A stretch of DNA of 64,000 nucleotides from JAXDMK01 sp963765955 (GCA_963765955.1 CAVXYA010000002.1:310001-374000), one strand, 5' to 3'; positions 8,612 to 17,310 are shown, counted from the first letter of the stretch. Numbers and translations: made by a program. Notes: generated from the sequence alone by a model not told the origin.

Positions 8612-8635
8612 CCACTTCGCGCCACTTGGTGCCAC
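8612..8635 (-). promoter_or_regulatory. MraZ box: three GTGG repeats at exact 10-bp spacing
   Basis: On the minus strand GTGG occurs at 8635-8632, 8625-8622 and 8615-8612, each 10 bases apart, in the contexts AATGTGGCAC, CAAGTGGCGC and GAAGTGGGGA. MraZ is known to bind short G-rich direct repeats spaced about one helical turn apart upstream of its own gene. The repeats end 71 bases before the mraZ ATG, a normal promoter distance, in the divergent mraZ/murT region. Confidence 0.75.
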
Positions 8636-8729
8636 ATTTAATCCCCCACACGCCACCGGCGTCAACCCTGGGCGTCGTCAGGCCCCCCTCCGTGATTCAG
8701 CCCCGCCGTTTCTGGGCGAAGATCGAGCC

Positions 8730-9998
8730 GTGGACCTCCCCCTGCGGACGAGAGCGGCGGCCCTCGCCGGCCGGCTCGTCTCCGAGGTGTCGCGGCGCGC
8801 CGGCCGGGGGGCGGGGTCGGTCATCGGCGGACGGGTGACGCTGGCCGTCGATCCCTCGGCCCTGGAGCAGATGGCGTCCGGGCACACGGTCGCCCTGGTG
8901 TCCGGCACCAACGGCAAGACCACCACCACCCGCCTGCTGGCCGCGGCCCTGTCCACCCGGGGCCCGGTGGAGACCAACGCCGCCGGGTCCAACCTCCTCC
9001 CCGGCCTGGTCGGTGCCCTCTCCTACGAGCGCCCGGGGGCGATGGTGGCCCTGGAGGTGGACGAGGGGCTGCTGGCCGAGGCCGCGGAGGCGGTGCGGCC
9101 CGAGGTGGTGGTGCTCCTCAACCTCAGCCGCGACCAGCTCGATCGGATCGGTGAGGTCCGCCTGCACGCCCTCTCGTGGCGCAAGATGCTGGAGTCGCTG
9201 CCGGACACCACGGTGGCGGCCAACGTCGACGACCCGCTCGTGGTGTGGGCCGCGGAGGCGGCGGGCACAGCCGTGTGGGTCGGCACCGGCCAGAAGTGGC
9301 GGGAGGACGCCGCCGCCTGCCCGGCCTGCGGCAACCGCATCCGGTGGGAGCCGCCGCCGCTCGCCCGGCGCCGGTCGGACACTGGCGCCCCGAGCTGGGC
9401 GTGCACCTCCTGCCCCCTGACCCGCCCCAAGCCCGACCTGTGGCTCGAGGGCCGTGACCTGGTGCTGGCCGACGGGACTCGGCTGCCGGTCAACCTCCAG
9501 CTCCCGGGCTGGTGCAACCTGGCCAACGCGGCGATGGCCGCGGCCGGCGTGGTGGCCCTCGGCCAGGACCCGGCGTGGGCGGTGCAGGCCATGGCCCGGG
9601 TGGGCACCGTCGCCGGCCGCTACGAGCGGGTCTCGGTCGACGGGGTGCGGGTGCGGCTGCTGCTGGCCAAGAACCCGGCCGGGTGGGCCGAGGCGCTCGA
9701 CCTCATCCGCCCCGCGCCCGTCCCCGTCGTCATCGGGATCAACGCCCGGGTCGCCGACGGCCACGACCCGTCATGGCTGTGGGACGTGCCCTTCGAGAAG
9801 CTCCGGGGCCGCATCGTGGTGGCCACCGGCGAGCGGGGCCGCGACCTGGCCGTCCGCCTCCACTACGCGGGCGTGACCCACACCTACGTCGAGGACTACC
9901 TGGAGGCGATCAAGGCGGCCGGCAGCCCCGAGGTCGACCTGGCCGCCAACTACACGTCGTTCCAGGACGCACGCCTGGCCCTGGCCCGTGCCGTCTGA
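8730..9998 (+). CDS. murT: Lipid II isoglutaminyl synthase, MurT subunit
   Basis: Mur-ligase-like ATPase that, with the glutaminase GatD, amidates D-glutamate in the lipid II stem peptide. The sequence shows the ATP loop LVSGTNGKTTTTRLL, NLSRDQLDRIGE, a four-cysteine zinc ribbon (CPACGNRI and CTSCPLTRPKPD) characteristic of MurT, and the C-terminal domain with LLLAKNPAGWAEALD. GTG 8730 (VDLPLRTRAAALAGRL) is chosen because upstream sequence is promoter-like. About 422 residues. It is divergent from mraZ and followed 137 bases later by gatD. Confidence 0.92.
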   Translation: MDLPLRTRAAALAGRLVSEVSRRAGRGAGSVIGGRVTLAVDPSALEQMASGHTVALVSGTNGKTTTTRLLAAALSTRGPVETNAAGSNLLPGLVGALSYERPGAMVALEVDEGLLAEAAEAVRPEVVVLLNLSRDQLDRIGEVRLHALSWRKMLESLPDTTVAANVDDPLVVWAAEAAGTAVWVGTGQKWREDAAACPACGNRIRWEPPPLARRRSDTGAPSWACTSCPLTRPKPDLWLEGRDLVLADGTRLPVNLQLPGWCNLANAAMAAAGVVALGQDPAWAVQAMARVGTVAGRYERVSVDGVRVRLLLAKNPAGWAEALDLIRPAPVPVVIGINARVADGHDPSWLWDVPFEKLRGRIVVATGERGRDLAVRLHYAGVTHTYVEDYLEAIKAAGSPEVDLAANYTSFQDARLALARAV

Positions 9999-10135
9999 GC
10001 CGGCGGAAGCGACCGGGGCGGAGGCCCGGGCTGAGGCGACCCGGGCCGGAGGCCGGGTCGGAGGCCGAGGCCGGGTCGGAGGCCCGGGCTGAGGCCGGGT
10101 CGACGAGCGGGTCCGGTGCCGGGTCCGGCCGGACG

Positions 10136-10882
10136 GTGTCGATCGCGGTGCTGTACCCCGAGCTGCTGGGCACGTACGGCGACGGCGGCAACGCCACCGT
10201 CCTGGCCAAGCGGCTGGAATGGCGGGGCATCGCCAGCGAGCTGGTGGAGGTGACCGCGGGCGAGGCCACCCCCCGGTCGTGCGACATCTACCTCATGGGC
10301 GGGGGCGAGGACGGTCCCCAGACGCTGGCCGCCCGCGAGTTGCTGGAGAGCCGGGCCCTGCACCGGGCGGTGGCCGACGGGGCCGCGGTGCTGGCCATCT
10401 GCGCCGGCTTCCAAGTGCTGGGGACCTCCTTCGTGGGGCCGGACGGATCGGCCCACGACGGCCTGGCTCTGCTCGACATCTCGACCTTCCGGGACGACGG
10501 CGCCCGCCGGGTGGGAGAGATCGTCGTCGAGCCCGCGCCCGACCTCGGACTGCCCGAGCTCACCGGCTACGAGAACCACGCCTCCGTCACCACCCTGGGC
10601 CCCGAGGCGCGACCCCTCGGCAAGGTCTCGGTCGGCTACGGCAACGACTCGGGGGACGGGTCCGAGGGCGCGGTCGCGGGCCGGATCGTGGGCACGTACC
10701 TCCACGGGCCGGTGCTCGCTCGCAACCCGGCGCTGGCCGACCACATCCTCTCGACCGTCGTCGGTCCGCTCGACCCGCTCGATGACGAGGAGGTGGAGGC
10801 GCTGCGGGCGGAGCGCCTGGCGGCCGCCCACCGCCCCCATCCCATCGCCACCACCCGCCGCTGGGCCCGCCGCCACCGCTGA
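10136..10882 (+). CDS. gatD: Lipid II isoglutaminyl synthase, glutaminase subunit GatD
   Basis: Class I glutamine amidotransferase that supplies ammonia to MurT. After the start (VSIAVLYPELLGTYGDGGNA, typical GatD N-terminus) come GGGEDGPQ, the nucleophile cysteine in LAICAGFQVLG and the catalytic histidine in GTYLHGPVLARNP. The GTG at 10136 lacks a visible ribosome site. The 137 bases after murT are a G/C repeat rich in GGAGGCCGGGTC and read as Glu/Ala-rich peptide in more than one frame, so a longer, frame-broken N-terminus cannot be excluded. About 248 residues as given. Confidence 0.88.
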   Translation: MSIAVLYPELLGTYGDGGNATVLAKRLEWRGIASELVEVTAGEATPRSCDIYLMGGGEDGPQTLAARELLESRALHRAVADGAAVLAICAGFQVLGTSFVGPDGSAHDGLALLDISTFRDDGARRVGEIVVEPAPDLGLPELTGYENHASVTTLGPEARPLGKVSVGYGNDSGDGSEGAVAGRIVGTYLHGPVLARNPALADHILSTVVGPLDPLDDEEVEALRAERLAAAHRPHPIATTRRWARRHR

Positions 10883-10893
10883 CCGGCGTATCG

Positions 10894-10911
10894 CTACGTC
10901 AGCAGACGTAG
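10894..10911. terminator. Short hairpin between convergent genes
   Basis: CTACGTC, loop AGCA, GACGTAG forms a 7-bp stem at the end of gatD and overlaps the stop codon of the convergent gene. There is no U-run, which is common for actinobacterial terminators. Confidence 0.35.
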
Positions 10912-11639
10912 TCGTTGTCGAAGCCCTCGACCCACTGGCTCAGCACCACCGGCCCGCCGGTGGCGGAGAAGGCGGGGTCGCAGTGGGCCACCGCCGCCTC
11001 CAACGACAAGGCTCCCGCCGTCCAATTGGGTAGGTCGAGCCGGTGATCGCCCATGATGCGGAACCACATCCTCGGCGTCGTGTAGACGCCCACGACTACC
11101 CCCGGCTGGCGGGACAGGAAGTCGATGCTGCCCTGGAGCGACGCCCGGTTGGCGGCGATGTCCGTGTGCGACCACGTGTTGTCGGTTTCGACGTCGAGCC
11201 ACCACAGTCGGCCGGCGGCGTGACCGGTGGACTCGCGGGCATAGGCGAAGGCCTCGGCCGCGGCATTGAACCCGAAGTCGTAGGCGCACGCCAATTCGTC
11301 GGTCGGGGCGCAGGCGGGATTGGGCGAGCGCTGGGCGTACCAGTCGAGGGCGAGGGATTCAACGCCCGGGTTCGACGTGTTCATGTAGAAGGCGGCGCCG
11401 CCCGGCGAGCCCTCGGCCCACGCGAACTGGCTGCTCAGGCACGCGTTGCGGGTGTACGGGCGGCCGCCCGTGACCCCCACGATGCCAAAGGCCCCCACCT
11501 CCGGCTGGCCCCTGTCGCATTGCGGCCAGGAGATGTCGTGGCCCACGGCGCCGGTGGCAAGGGCCCGTGGGGCGCGGCCGCCGAGGGCCCCCGGCGGGCC
11601 CGGAGGAGTCGTCGCGCCCAGGGCGAGGGCGAGCAACAC
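10899..11639 (-). CDS. Secreted glycoside-hydrolase-like (DUF1906 type) protein
   Basis: A hydrophobic start (LLALALGATTPPG, preceded in frame by NPLAALVTAV) suggests a Sec signal peptide. The mature part resembles the TIM-barrel domain of DUF1906 or GH25-like secreted proteins: GHDISWPQCD near the N-terminus, FGIVGVTGG, ALDWYAQ, LWWLDVETDNTWS and VVVGVYTTPRMW. The Asp-Ile-Ser-Trp-Pro-Gln start and Leu-Asp-Val-Glu motif are what one sees in lysozyme-like barrels, so a cell-wall role is possible but not shown. The GTG at 11639 is the only standard start after an upstream stop and would leave a signal peptide without basic residues, so the true start may be non-standard. Confidence 0.7.
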   Translation of the reverse strand: MLLALALGATTPPGPPGALGGRAPRALATGAVGHDISWPQCDRGQPEVGAFGIVGVTGGRPYTRNACLSSQFAWAEGSPGGAAFYMNTSNPGVESLALDWYAQRSPNPACAPTDELACAYDFGFNAAAEAFAYARESTGHAAGRLWWLDVETDNTWSHTDIAANRASLQGSIDFLSRQPGVVVGVYTTPRMWFRIMGDHRLDLPNWTAGALSLEAAVAHCDPAFSATGGPVVLSQWVEGFDNDYVC

Positions 11640-11762
11640 GGCGGTGACGAGAGCGGCGAGAGGGTTGATGGACCGCTGAGAGTACAGAGATCTTGACCCG
11701 AAACACGGTCATGCTTCGTTGCCTTCACGGCCCCAGGCCGGGTCCCCTATCCTCGGGCCGCC

Positions 11763-12425
11763 ATGGCAGATGCGAAGCGAGATCGGCAGCGGTTGGCCCG
11801 GCAGGCGAAGCTCGAGGCCGAGCAGGCGGCGAGGAAGAAGGCAGCCCGCCAGCGCCGGATGATCGTCGGTGGCGCCGGCTTCGCGGTGATCGCCGCGATC
11901 GTCCTCATCGTCAACCGACCTGACGACGACACCACCGTGGACACGGGTACGACCACCACCACGGTCGCCGCGGCCACGGCCACCACCGCCCCCGCCGCCC
12001 TCCAGTCGGCGGCCGGCAAGCCGTGCGTCGCCCGCTCCTCGCCCCTCCCCGCCGGCGCCCCCGAGGTCGACGTCGAGGTCGGCCCGCCCCCGGCCGCGCT
12101 CGTCAAGAAGGACATCACCGTCGGCACCGGCGCCCCGGTCCCCGACAAGGCAGTGGTCACCGTGCACTACGTGGGTGTGTCGTGCTCCACCGGCGCCATC
12201 TTCGACGCCAGCTACGCCCACACCCCGCCCGACCCGTACACCACCCCCCTGACCGACGTGATCCCCGGCTGGCAGCAAGGCGTCCCCGGCATGAACGTCG
12301 GCGGCAAGCGCCTCCTCGGCATCCCCCCCGCCCTCGCCTACGGCGACCAAGGCCGCCCCACCATCGCCCCCGGCGAGACCCTCTGGTTCGTCATCGAAGT
12401 CCTCGACGCCAAGCCCGCGCCGTAG
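11763..12425 (+). CDS. Membrane-anchored FKBP-type peptidyl-prolyl isomerase
   Basis: A highly charged N-terminal 32 residues (Lys/Arg/Ala, probably helical) is followed by one membrane segment (MIVGGAGFAVIAAIVLIV), a Thr/Ala-rich linker and an FKBP domain. The domain carries VTVHYVGVSCSTGAIFDASY, VIPGWQQGVPGMNVGGKRLL and IPPALAYGDQG, the usual active-site residues. The topology places the isomerase outside the membrane, where it would help fold exported proteins. Start ATG 11763. About 220 residues. Confidence 0.88.
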   Translation: MADAKRDRQRLARQAKLEAEQAARKKAARQRRMIVGGAGFAVIAAIVLIVNRPDDDTTVDTGTTTTTVAAATATTAPAALQSAAGKPCVARSSPLPAGAPEVDVEVGPPPAALVKKDITVGTGAPVPDKAVVTVHYVGVSCSTGAIFDASYAHTPPDPYTTPLTDVIPGWQQGVPGMNVGGKRLLGIPPALAYGDQGRPTIAPGETLWFVIEVLDAKPAP

Positions 12426-12429
12426 CAGC

Positions 12430-12457
12430 GCCGCGACCGTCTGCGGGCTGTCGCGGC
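12430..12457. terminator. Hairpin between convergent FKBP and HNH genes
   Basis: GCCGCGAC and GTCGCGGC can pair as an 8-bp stem around a 12-base loop, four bases after the FKBP stop. Position between converging genes suggests a shared terminator. Confidence 0.45.
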
Positions 12458-12462
12458 CCCCG

Positions 12463-13618
12463 CTACCCCCAGCCCGGATCGGCCCTCGGTGGTGACGTGC
12501 AGCGCACGATCCCGTCGGGTTGGGTGACCTCGAAGGTGGCATCGGGCAGGAGCTTGGCCTGCCATCCGGGTTGGTGGAGCCGGTGATGGTGGCGGGTGCA
12601 GACGAGAACCAGGTTGTCGAGGCCGGTGGCTCCGCCGTGGGTGACCCAGCGCACGTGGTGGCCCTCCGACCACGTCGAGGGCCGGTCACAGCCCGGGAAG
12701 CGACAGCGCTCGTCGCGGATGACCAGGGCGCTCCACAGGGGAGCGGGAATGGTTCGGGTCGACGTGCCGTAGTCGAGGATGGCCGAGCGTCCCGCCATCA
12801 GCACCCGGTGCAGGGAGCAGTCGCACAGGAGTCTTGACACGCTGTCCCCGTCGAGGGCCGGACCGCCGATGACCCGGCCGCCCGCTGCCCTCGGCCAGGG
12901 CGTCGACGTCGACGACCACGTTCAGGTGGGGGCGGTGCCGGCCCCCGGCCCTCGAGTGCTGGTGGTCGAGGAAGAACCGGCAGACATCGACCAGGGCATC
13001 GGCCCTCCTGGTGGCCGGCGTGCGGGTGTCGTCGGCATCGTCGGTGGTGGCCAGGCGCAGGGCGGTGGCCACCACCGCCCCGCCCTCGGCGTCGAAGGAC
13101 CCGTCGAGGACGTAGCGGTCATCCAGGGTCTGGGACAGGTAAAGCGAGCGCTCGGGCTCGGCCGGCTCCGGCGGCTCGGTGGCCCGGGCCTTCCAGCTGG
13201 CCATGGCCCGTGATGTACCGGCCACGGTCAGCGGGACCAGGTAGGGCACCACGTCGGACTCCTGCTCGGCGAACAGCGCCACCGTCGAATCGTCGACCTG
13301 GGCCAGGATCGCCTCCACCTGCCCCCCGGACAGCGACCCGTCGCCATAGGCGGCGGCGCAGACCGGCAATTGCCGCATTCTCTGGGCCAACACGCTCAGC
13401 CGCTTGGCCGAGCGGTCGGTCATCGACGCCATCGACCGCAACCACGCCGTCATCGATGTGGCCCCGTCGATGTCCCACAGCTCGTGCGCATCGAAGGCCC
13501 CGGCCACCTCGGCGATGCGGGCATCGAGCTGGTCACGCAGGGCCAACACCCGAACCAACGCATCCCGATCGACCGGGATGTCCAGCCTCTCGATCGCCTT
13601 TGCCAGATCCTCCAGCAC
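12463..13618 (-). CDS. DUF222 / HNH endonuclease (13E12-type), one frameshift near 12880
   Basis: The N-terminal part (from GTG 13618, VLEDLAKAIERLD) is a DUF222 domain with GATSMTAWLRSM and ALVDVCRFFLDH. The C-terminal HNH nuclease domain reads CRFPGCDRPSTWSEGHHVRW and DNLVLVCTRHHHRLH but lies in the next frame. Removing one base in the G/C run at 12876-12888 gives a continuous SGGRVIGGPALDGDSVSRLL. Such proteins are widespread, often multi-copy, in actinobacteria and are suspected mobile or repair nucleases. A LexA-type palindrome sits 13 bases before the start. Either a recent pseudogene or a sequencing indel. Confidence 0.8.
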
Positions 13619-13630
13619 ATCCTCATTCTA

Positions 13631-13646
13631 CGAACATATGTTCGTG
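13631..13646 (-). promoter_or_regulatory. LexA/SOS box upstream of the DUF222-HNH gene
   Basis: ACGAACATATGTTCGT is a perfect 16-bp palindrome and fits the Gram-positive/actinobacterial SOS consensus CGAAC-N4-GTTCG. It ends 13 bases before the GTG start. In mycobacteria, 13E12-family genes of the same type are known to carry SOS boxes, so damage induction is likely. Confidence 0.8.
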
Positions 13647-13895
13647 AGGTCAAGTATTTGTGAACCATTTCGGGCAACTTTTCGGCTCTCTGTCATCGAG
13701 TGGCGAAAAGGTCGATCACCGGCGCTCCGCCGCACTCCCGCAGCGGGTTTCGTCCGGCGAAGGGCCTCAAAGCGCCCATGAGGTGTAGATGGCACCGTCC
13801 TCGGTCACTGCCGCTCTTTGCCCGGCGGTAGGCCCAGCACGCCGCGCTCAGAGGCGTAGGGACCGGCCCTTACTCCCAGCCGGGATCGGCGAACT

Positions 13896-14615
13896 TCAGA
13901 CCGCGGCAGCCTTCACAACGGTGAGGATGACCAGGTAGTGGCAGATGGCGCCGCCCACCACCATGACGTGCCATACCTCGTGGTACCCGAAGATGGCGGG
14001 GAACGGGTTGGGCCATCGAATGCCCATGAAGATGCATCCCACCGTGTAGAGGAGGCCACCTACCAGGAGCAAGACGAGGTCGGCGGTGCTCAATTGGCGG
14101 GCTAGCTCGGGCAAGGCGAGGGCCATGACCCAGCCCAGTCCGATGTAAATGGCCAGCCCAACCACAGCCTTCTCGGCGATGCCAGTCAAAGCCAGTATCA
14201 CTCCCGTCCCTGCCGCCATCCAGACCGCGAGCAGGATTCGTCCACCGAGGTCGCCGTCGAGGGCGAGAAGGCACAATGGCGTGTAATTGGCCGCGATCAT
14301 CACGAAAATGGTGGCGTGATCGAGGCGCTTCATCCGGGGTCGGGCCACGACCGACCACGACCGCCGGTGGTAGGTGGCGCTGACCCCGAAGAGGATCGAC
14401 ACCCCCATGGCGTAGATGACCGCCGCCGCCCGCGCCCGGGGCGTGTGGGCGTGGGCCACCACGATCAGCCCGGCGGGGAACGAGAGGAAGAAGCAGACGA
14501 GATGGAGCCAGCCCCGCAGCAGGGGGATGACAGCCTCCACGACCGCCTGGGCCGGGCTCGCCTCGTCATGGCGAGCGACGTCGGGCGGAGCCGGACGGAC
14601 AAGATCGTTGGGCAC
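13896..14615 (-). CDS. Hemolysin III / PAQR-family membrane protein
   Basis: Seven-helix membrane protein of the HlyIII/YqfA group; its biochemical role in bacteria is unsettled. It shows LLRGWLHLVCFFLSFPAG (first helix with His), the metal-ligand motifs FGVSATYHR and FGYHEVWHVMVV, and LDHATIFVMIAANYTP. The long in-frame extension to 14738 is Gly/Arg-rich and unlike the family, so the GTG at 14615 (VPNDLVRP) is preferred; the true start could be slightly further in. Confidence 0.85.
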   Translation of the reverse strand: MPNDLVRPAPPDVARHDEASPAQAVVEAVIPLLRGWLHLVCFFLSFPAGLIVVAHAHTPRARAAAVIYAMGVSILFGVSATYHRRSWSVVARPRMKRLDHATIFVMIAANYTPLCLLALDGDLGGRILLAVWMAAGTGVILALTGIAEKAVVGLAIYIGLGWVMALALPELARQLSTADLVLLLVGGLLYTVGCIFMGIRWPNPFPAIFGYHEVWHVMVVGGAICHYLVILTVVKAAAV

Positions 14616-14772
14616 AGCGCACACCGCCACTTCTCGACAGGTCGGCCGGCCGCGACCGTACCCGCGCCCGCCACCCACCCGAAAACCGCCCGCCCAAACC
14701 GGCCGAAGCGGCCAAGGCCCACACCGCGCGCCCGTCATACGTTCACGCCGTCGGTGACGAAGACTGGGTGCG

Positions 14773-15417
14773 ATGTCCCGATCCCTGCGTTACACCGGCG
14801 TGGCCGCGGTGGCCACGGTCTGGACGACGCTGCTGACGGCCACCGCCATCAGCGGCTTCGACCTCCTCGGGCCCGATCCCCTGAGCTACCTCGGCACTCC
14901 CGGCGGCTCGCCCGTGCTGTTCACCATCGGGCTGGCGGTGCCGGCGGTCCTGTTCACCGCCTTCCACCGCCACGTGCGAAACAGCTTCCCGGTGGGACGG
15001 GGTTTCTCGCTGGTCATGCTGGCCGGCCTGGCCGGGCAGATGGTGGCCGCCTTCGTCCCCATCGGCGGCGATCCCACCGACCACCGGATCCACACCGCCT
15101 GCGCCCTCGCCCTCGGCGTGTCACTGCCGCTGCTCATGTGGCGCTTCGCCGCCGGCCAGGTTCCGGGACCCTGGCGGCGCCTCGCCTACCGGCTCTTCTG
15201 GGCCGAGGCGGCCGCCGTTGCCGCCGGCCTGTACCTCTCCGCCCGACGGATCGCGCCCCTGGCCGAGATCCTGCCCGGGGTGGCCTTCCACGCCTGGGTG
15301 ATGGTCGTGACCTTCGCCCGACGGTCGCCCGGCAGGAGGCCGCAGCCACTCACCCGGCCAACGATGGCCGACAACATCCGGCCCGCGACGATCCAGGGGA
15401 CGACGGTCGGCCGGTAG
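14773..15417 (+). CDS. DUF998 family membrane protein
   Basis: About 214 residues with five to six hydrophobic helices. The pattern SGFDLLGPDPLSYLGTPGG in the first loop, FVPIGGDPTDHRIHTACALA and the GLYLSARR region are those of DUF998 proteins, which have no established function. The C-terminal 25 residues are polar. It is divergent from the hemolysin III gene and 10 bases upstream of the GPP34 gene, with which it may be cotranscribed. Confidence 0.75.
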   Translation: MSRSLRYTGVAAVATVWTTLLTATAISGFDLLGPDPLSYLGTPGGSPVLFTIGLAVPAVLFTAFHRHVRNSFPVGRGFSLVMLAGLAGQMVAAFVPIGGDPTDHRIHTACALALGVSLPLLMWRFAAGQVPGPWRRLAYRLFWAEAAAVAAGLYLSARRIAPLAEILPGVAFHAWVMVVTFARRSPGRRPQPLTRPTMADNIRPATIQGTTVGR

Positions 15418-15427
15418 CCTGGACGAG

Positions 15428-16099
15428 ATGCTCCTCGCCGAAGAGTTGGCCCTGGTCGCGATCAAACCGGACACAGGACGTCACGCCGTCGGCATGCGCA
15501 GCCCGCTCAACGCCTGCCTGGCCGGCCTCCTGGTCGCCGAGCTGCTGCTCGACGGCGCCGCCGGCCCCGGCGACCGCGACGATCGCATCGTGCCGGTGCC
15601 GAGCGCCTCGCCGCCCGGGTCGCCGACCCTGGCTGGGGCGGCTGCGGTGGTGGCCGAGAAGGGCCCCAAGATGAAGGCCGTCCTCTCCCACATGAGCCGG
15701 GGCCTGGAGAAGCATGTTGGGCTGGACACGTGGGACGCGGTGACATCGGGCCTGGTCAACGCCGGAATCCTTGGCCCGAGTGACGGTGTGCTCCCCCGTC
15801 ATCCCCTGCTCGACGCGGCCGCTCGGGACGCAGTCGTGGCCCGCCTCCAGGCCGCCGCCGCAGCCGGCGGCCCCATCGAGCCGCGAACCGCACTGGTGCT
15901 GTCGATGACCGGGCCCGCGCACCTGCTCGAGGTCGTCGCCCCCGACCGAGGCACCCGCAAGCACGCCCGGCGGCGCATCGACCACGCCCTCGACGACTCC
16001 AACCTGCAGGCCGTGGGCAAGGTCGTCCGCCGTCTCATCCAGGAGGCGACGACCGCCGCCACGACCGCCGCCACGGCCGCCGCCGCCGGCAGCAGCTGA
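15428..16099 (+). CDS. GPP34 (GOLPH3/Vps74-like) family protein
   Basis: Begins with MLLAEELALVAI and contains LNACLAGLLVAELLLDG, a typical start for the GPP34 fold known from eukaryotic Golgi phosphoprotein 3, which binds phosphatidylinositol 4-phosphate. Actinobacteria carry homologues of unknown role, often several per genome. Later features are LVNAGILGP, VLPRHPLLD and a C-terminal Ala/Thr-rich tail (EATTAATTAATAAAAGSS). About 223 residues, normal. It converges on the lipoate-ligase-like gene. Confidence 0.75.
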   Translation: MLLAEELALVAIKPDTGRHAVGMRSPLNACLAGLLVAELLLDGAAGPGDRDDRIVPVPSASPPGSPTLAGAAAVVAEKGPKMKAVLSHMSRGLEKHVGLDTWDAVTSGLVNAGILGPSDGVLPRHPLLDAAARDAVVARLQAAAAAGGPIEPRTALVLSMTGPAHLLEVVAPDRGTRKHARRRIDHALDDSNLQAVGKVVRRLIQEATTAATTAATAAAAGSS

Positions 16100-16114
16100 C
16101 CACCACCGCACCCG

Positions 16115-16804
16115 TCAGGCATCCTCCAGGGCGGCCTCGAAGGCAGCCACCAGCCGGTCCCGTTCCACGCCCGCCCCGACGGCCAACCGCGCCAGATCGA
16201 CGGCCGCGGCCGCCCGCTCGCCGTCGGACAGGGCGAGAACGTCGAGGAGGGGCCCCGGGTCCCACGTCACCAGGGCACCGCACTGGAACAGCGTCCCCAC
16301 CCTCGTGCGGCGCTGGCTGATCCCGACCACCTTGGCCCCGTCGACGGTGACCTCGCCCGGGCCCAGCCCGGCGAAGCACACCCGATCCGACCACGCGGTC
16401 GGCCGGGGCCGCCCCTCGTGCACCACCACCCGAGCCCCGCCCGACCCCACCTCCGACGAAACGATGGCCCGCGCCCACGCCCGTCCCACCCACCCGAAGG
16501 CCCGGCTCACGTCGGACTCGGCCAGAGGGTCTCCGGCCGGCAGCAACACGTCGGCCCAGACCACCTCCCCCGGCCGGAGGAGGACCGCTCCCCCACCGCT
16601 CCGCCGGCGGACGATCTCGACTCCGGCGGCAGCCGCCCGCCGCCGGTCGACCACCCCGTCGGACTGGGTGCTGCCGAGCACCAGCGTCGGCCGGTCGACC
16701 TCCACGAACCACACCGTGCGGGCCACTGGCGCGGGCCACGGCCGGGACCGGAGGGTGGCGGCCGTCGCCCGCTCGCGCCGGACGACGAAGGGCCCGGCGT
16801 TCAG
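16115..16804 (-). CDS. Lipoate/octanoate-protein ligase A-like protein
   Basis: BPL/LplA-fold protein, probably transferring lipoyl, octanoyl or a related acyl group to a carrier lysine. Motifs are PTLVLGSTQS, the signature VRRRSGGGAVLLRPGEVVWADV and DGAKVVGISQRR with the catalytic lysine. No ATG, GTG or TTG stands where homologues begin: a CTG at 16804 overlaps the upstream HNH stop, matching the overlap style of this region. TTG 16843 and GTG 16726 are the alternatives. The start is therefore uncertain. Confidence 0.75.
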   Translation of the reverse strand: MNAGPFVVRRERATAATLRSRPWPAPVARTVWFVEVDRPTLVLGSTQSDGVVDRRRAAAAGVEIVRRRSGGGAVLLRPGEVVWADVLLPAGDPLAESDVSRAFGWVGRAWARAIVSSEVGSGGARVVVHEGRPRPTAWSDRVCFAGLGPGEVTVDGAKVVGISQRRTRVGTLFQCGALVTWDPGPLLDVLALSDGERAAAAVDLARLAVGAGVERDRLVAAFEAALEDA

Positions 16805-17310
16805 GCGGACAGGGCCGCCCCGGCTTGGAGGTAGGGCTCCCAACGGGGGTCGATGGTGCCCACGGCCACGATGATCCAGGTGAGCTCTTTGGGCGCGGTC
16901 GGACGGCGCCGGAGCACGAAGCCGACCTCGTGGGCCAGCCGGTCCTCCTTGCGGCTGTTGCACGGCCGGCAGGACGCGACCACGTTCTCCCAGACGTGCT
17001 CGCCGCCCCGGCTGCGGGGCACGACGTGGTCGATGTTCTCGGCCGTGTCGCCGCAGTACTGGCAGCGGTGGTCGTCACGGGCGAACACGGCCCGCCGGTT
17101 CAGGGCGGCCCGGGCCCGGAAGGGCACCCGCACGAAGTGGGTGAGGCGGATCACCGACGGCACCGGCATGGTCGTCCGCTCGGAGTGCAGCTCCCGGTCG
17201 GACGCGTGCAGGATCTCGGCCTTCTCCTTCAGCACGAGCACCACCGCTCGGCGGACAGGCACCACGCACAGCGGCTCGAACGTCGCATTGAGGACGAGTG
17301 CCTTGCTCAC
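16801..17310 (-). CDS. HNH endonuclease family protein
   Basis: From GTG 17310 (VSKALVLNATFEPLCVV), preceded by GAGGGA, the protein has the conserved N-terminus of a common actinobacterial HNH family and a C-terminal HNH domain: CQYCGDTAENIDHVVPRSRGG and NVVASCRPCNSRK with two zinc-binding CxxC pairs. About 169 residues. The C-terminus ends near PRWEPYLQAGAALSA. The family is found in nearly all Actinobacteria; its physiological role is unclear. Confidence 0.88.
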   Translation of the reverse strand: MSKALVLNATFEPLCVVPVRRAVVLVLKEKAEILHASDRELHSERTTMPVPSVIRLTHFVRVPFRARAALNRRAVFARDDHRCQYCGDTAENIDHVVPRSRGGEHVWENVVASCRPCNSRKEDRLAHEVGFVLRRRPTAPKELTWIIVAVGTIDPRWEPYLQAGAALSA

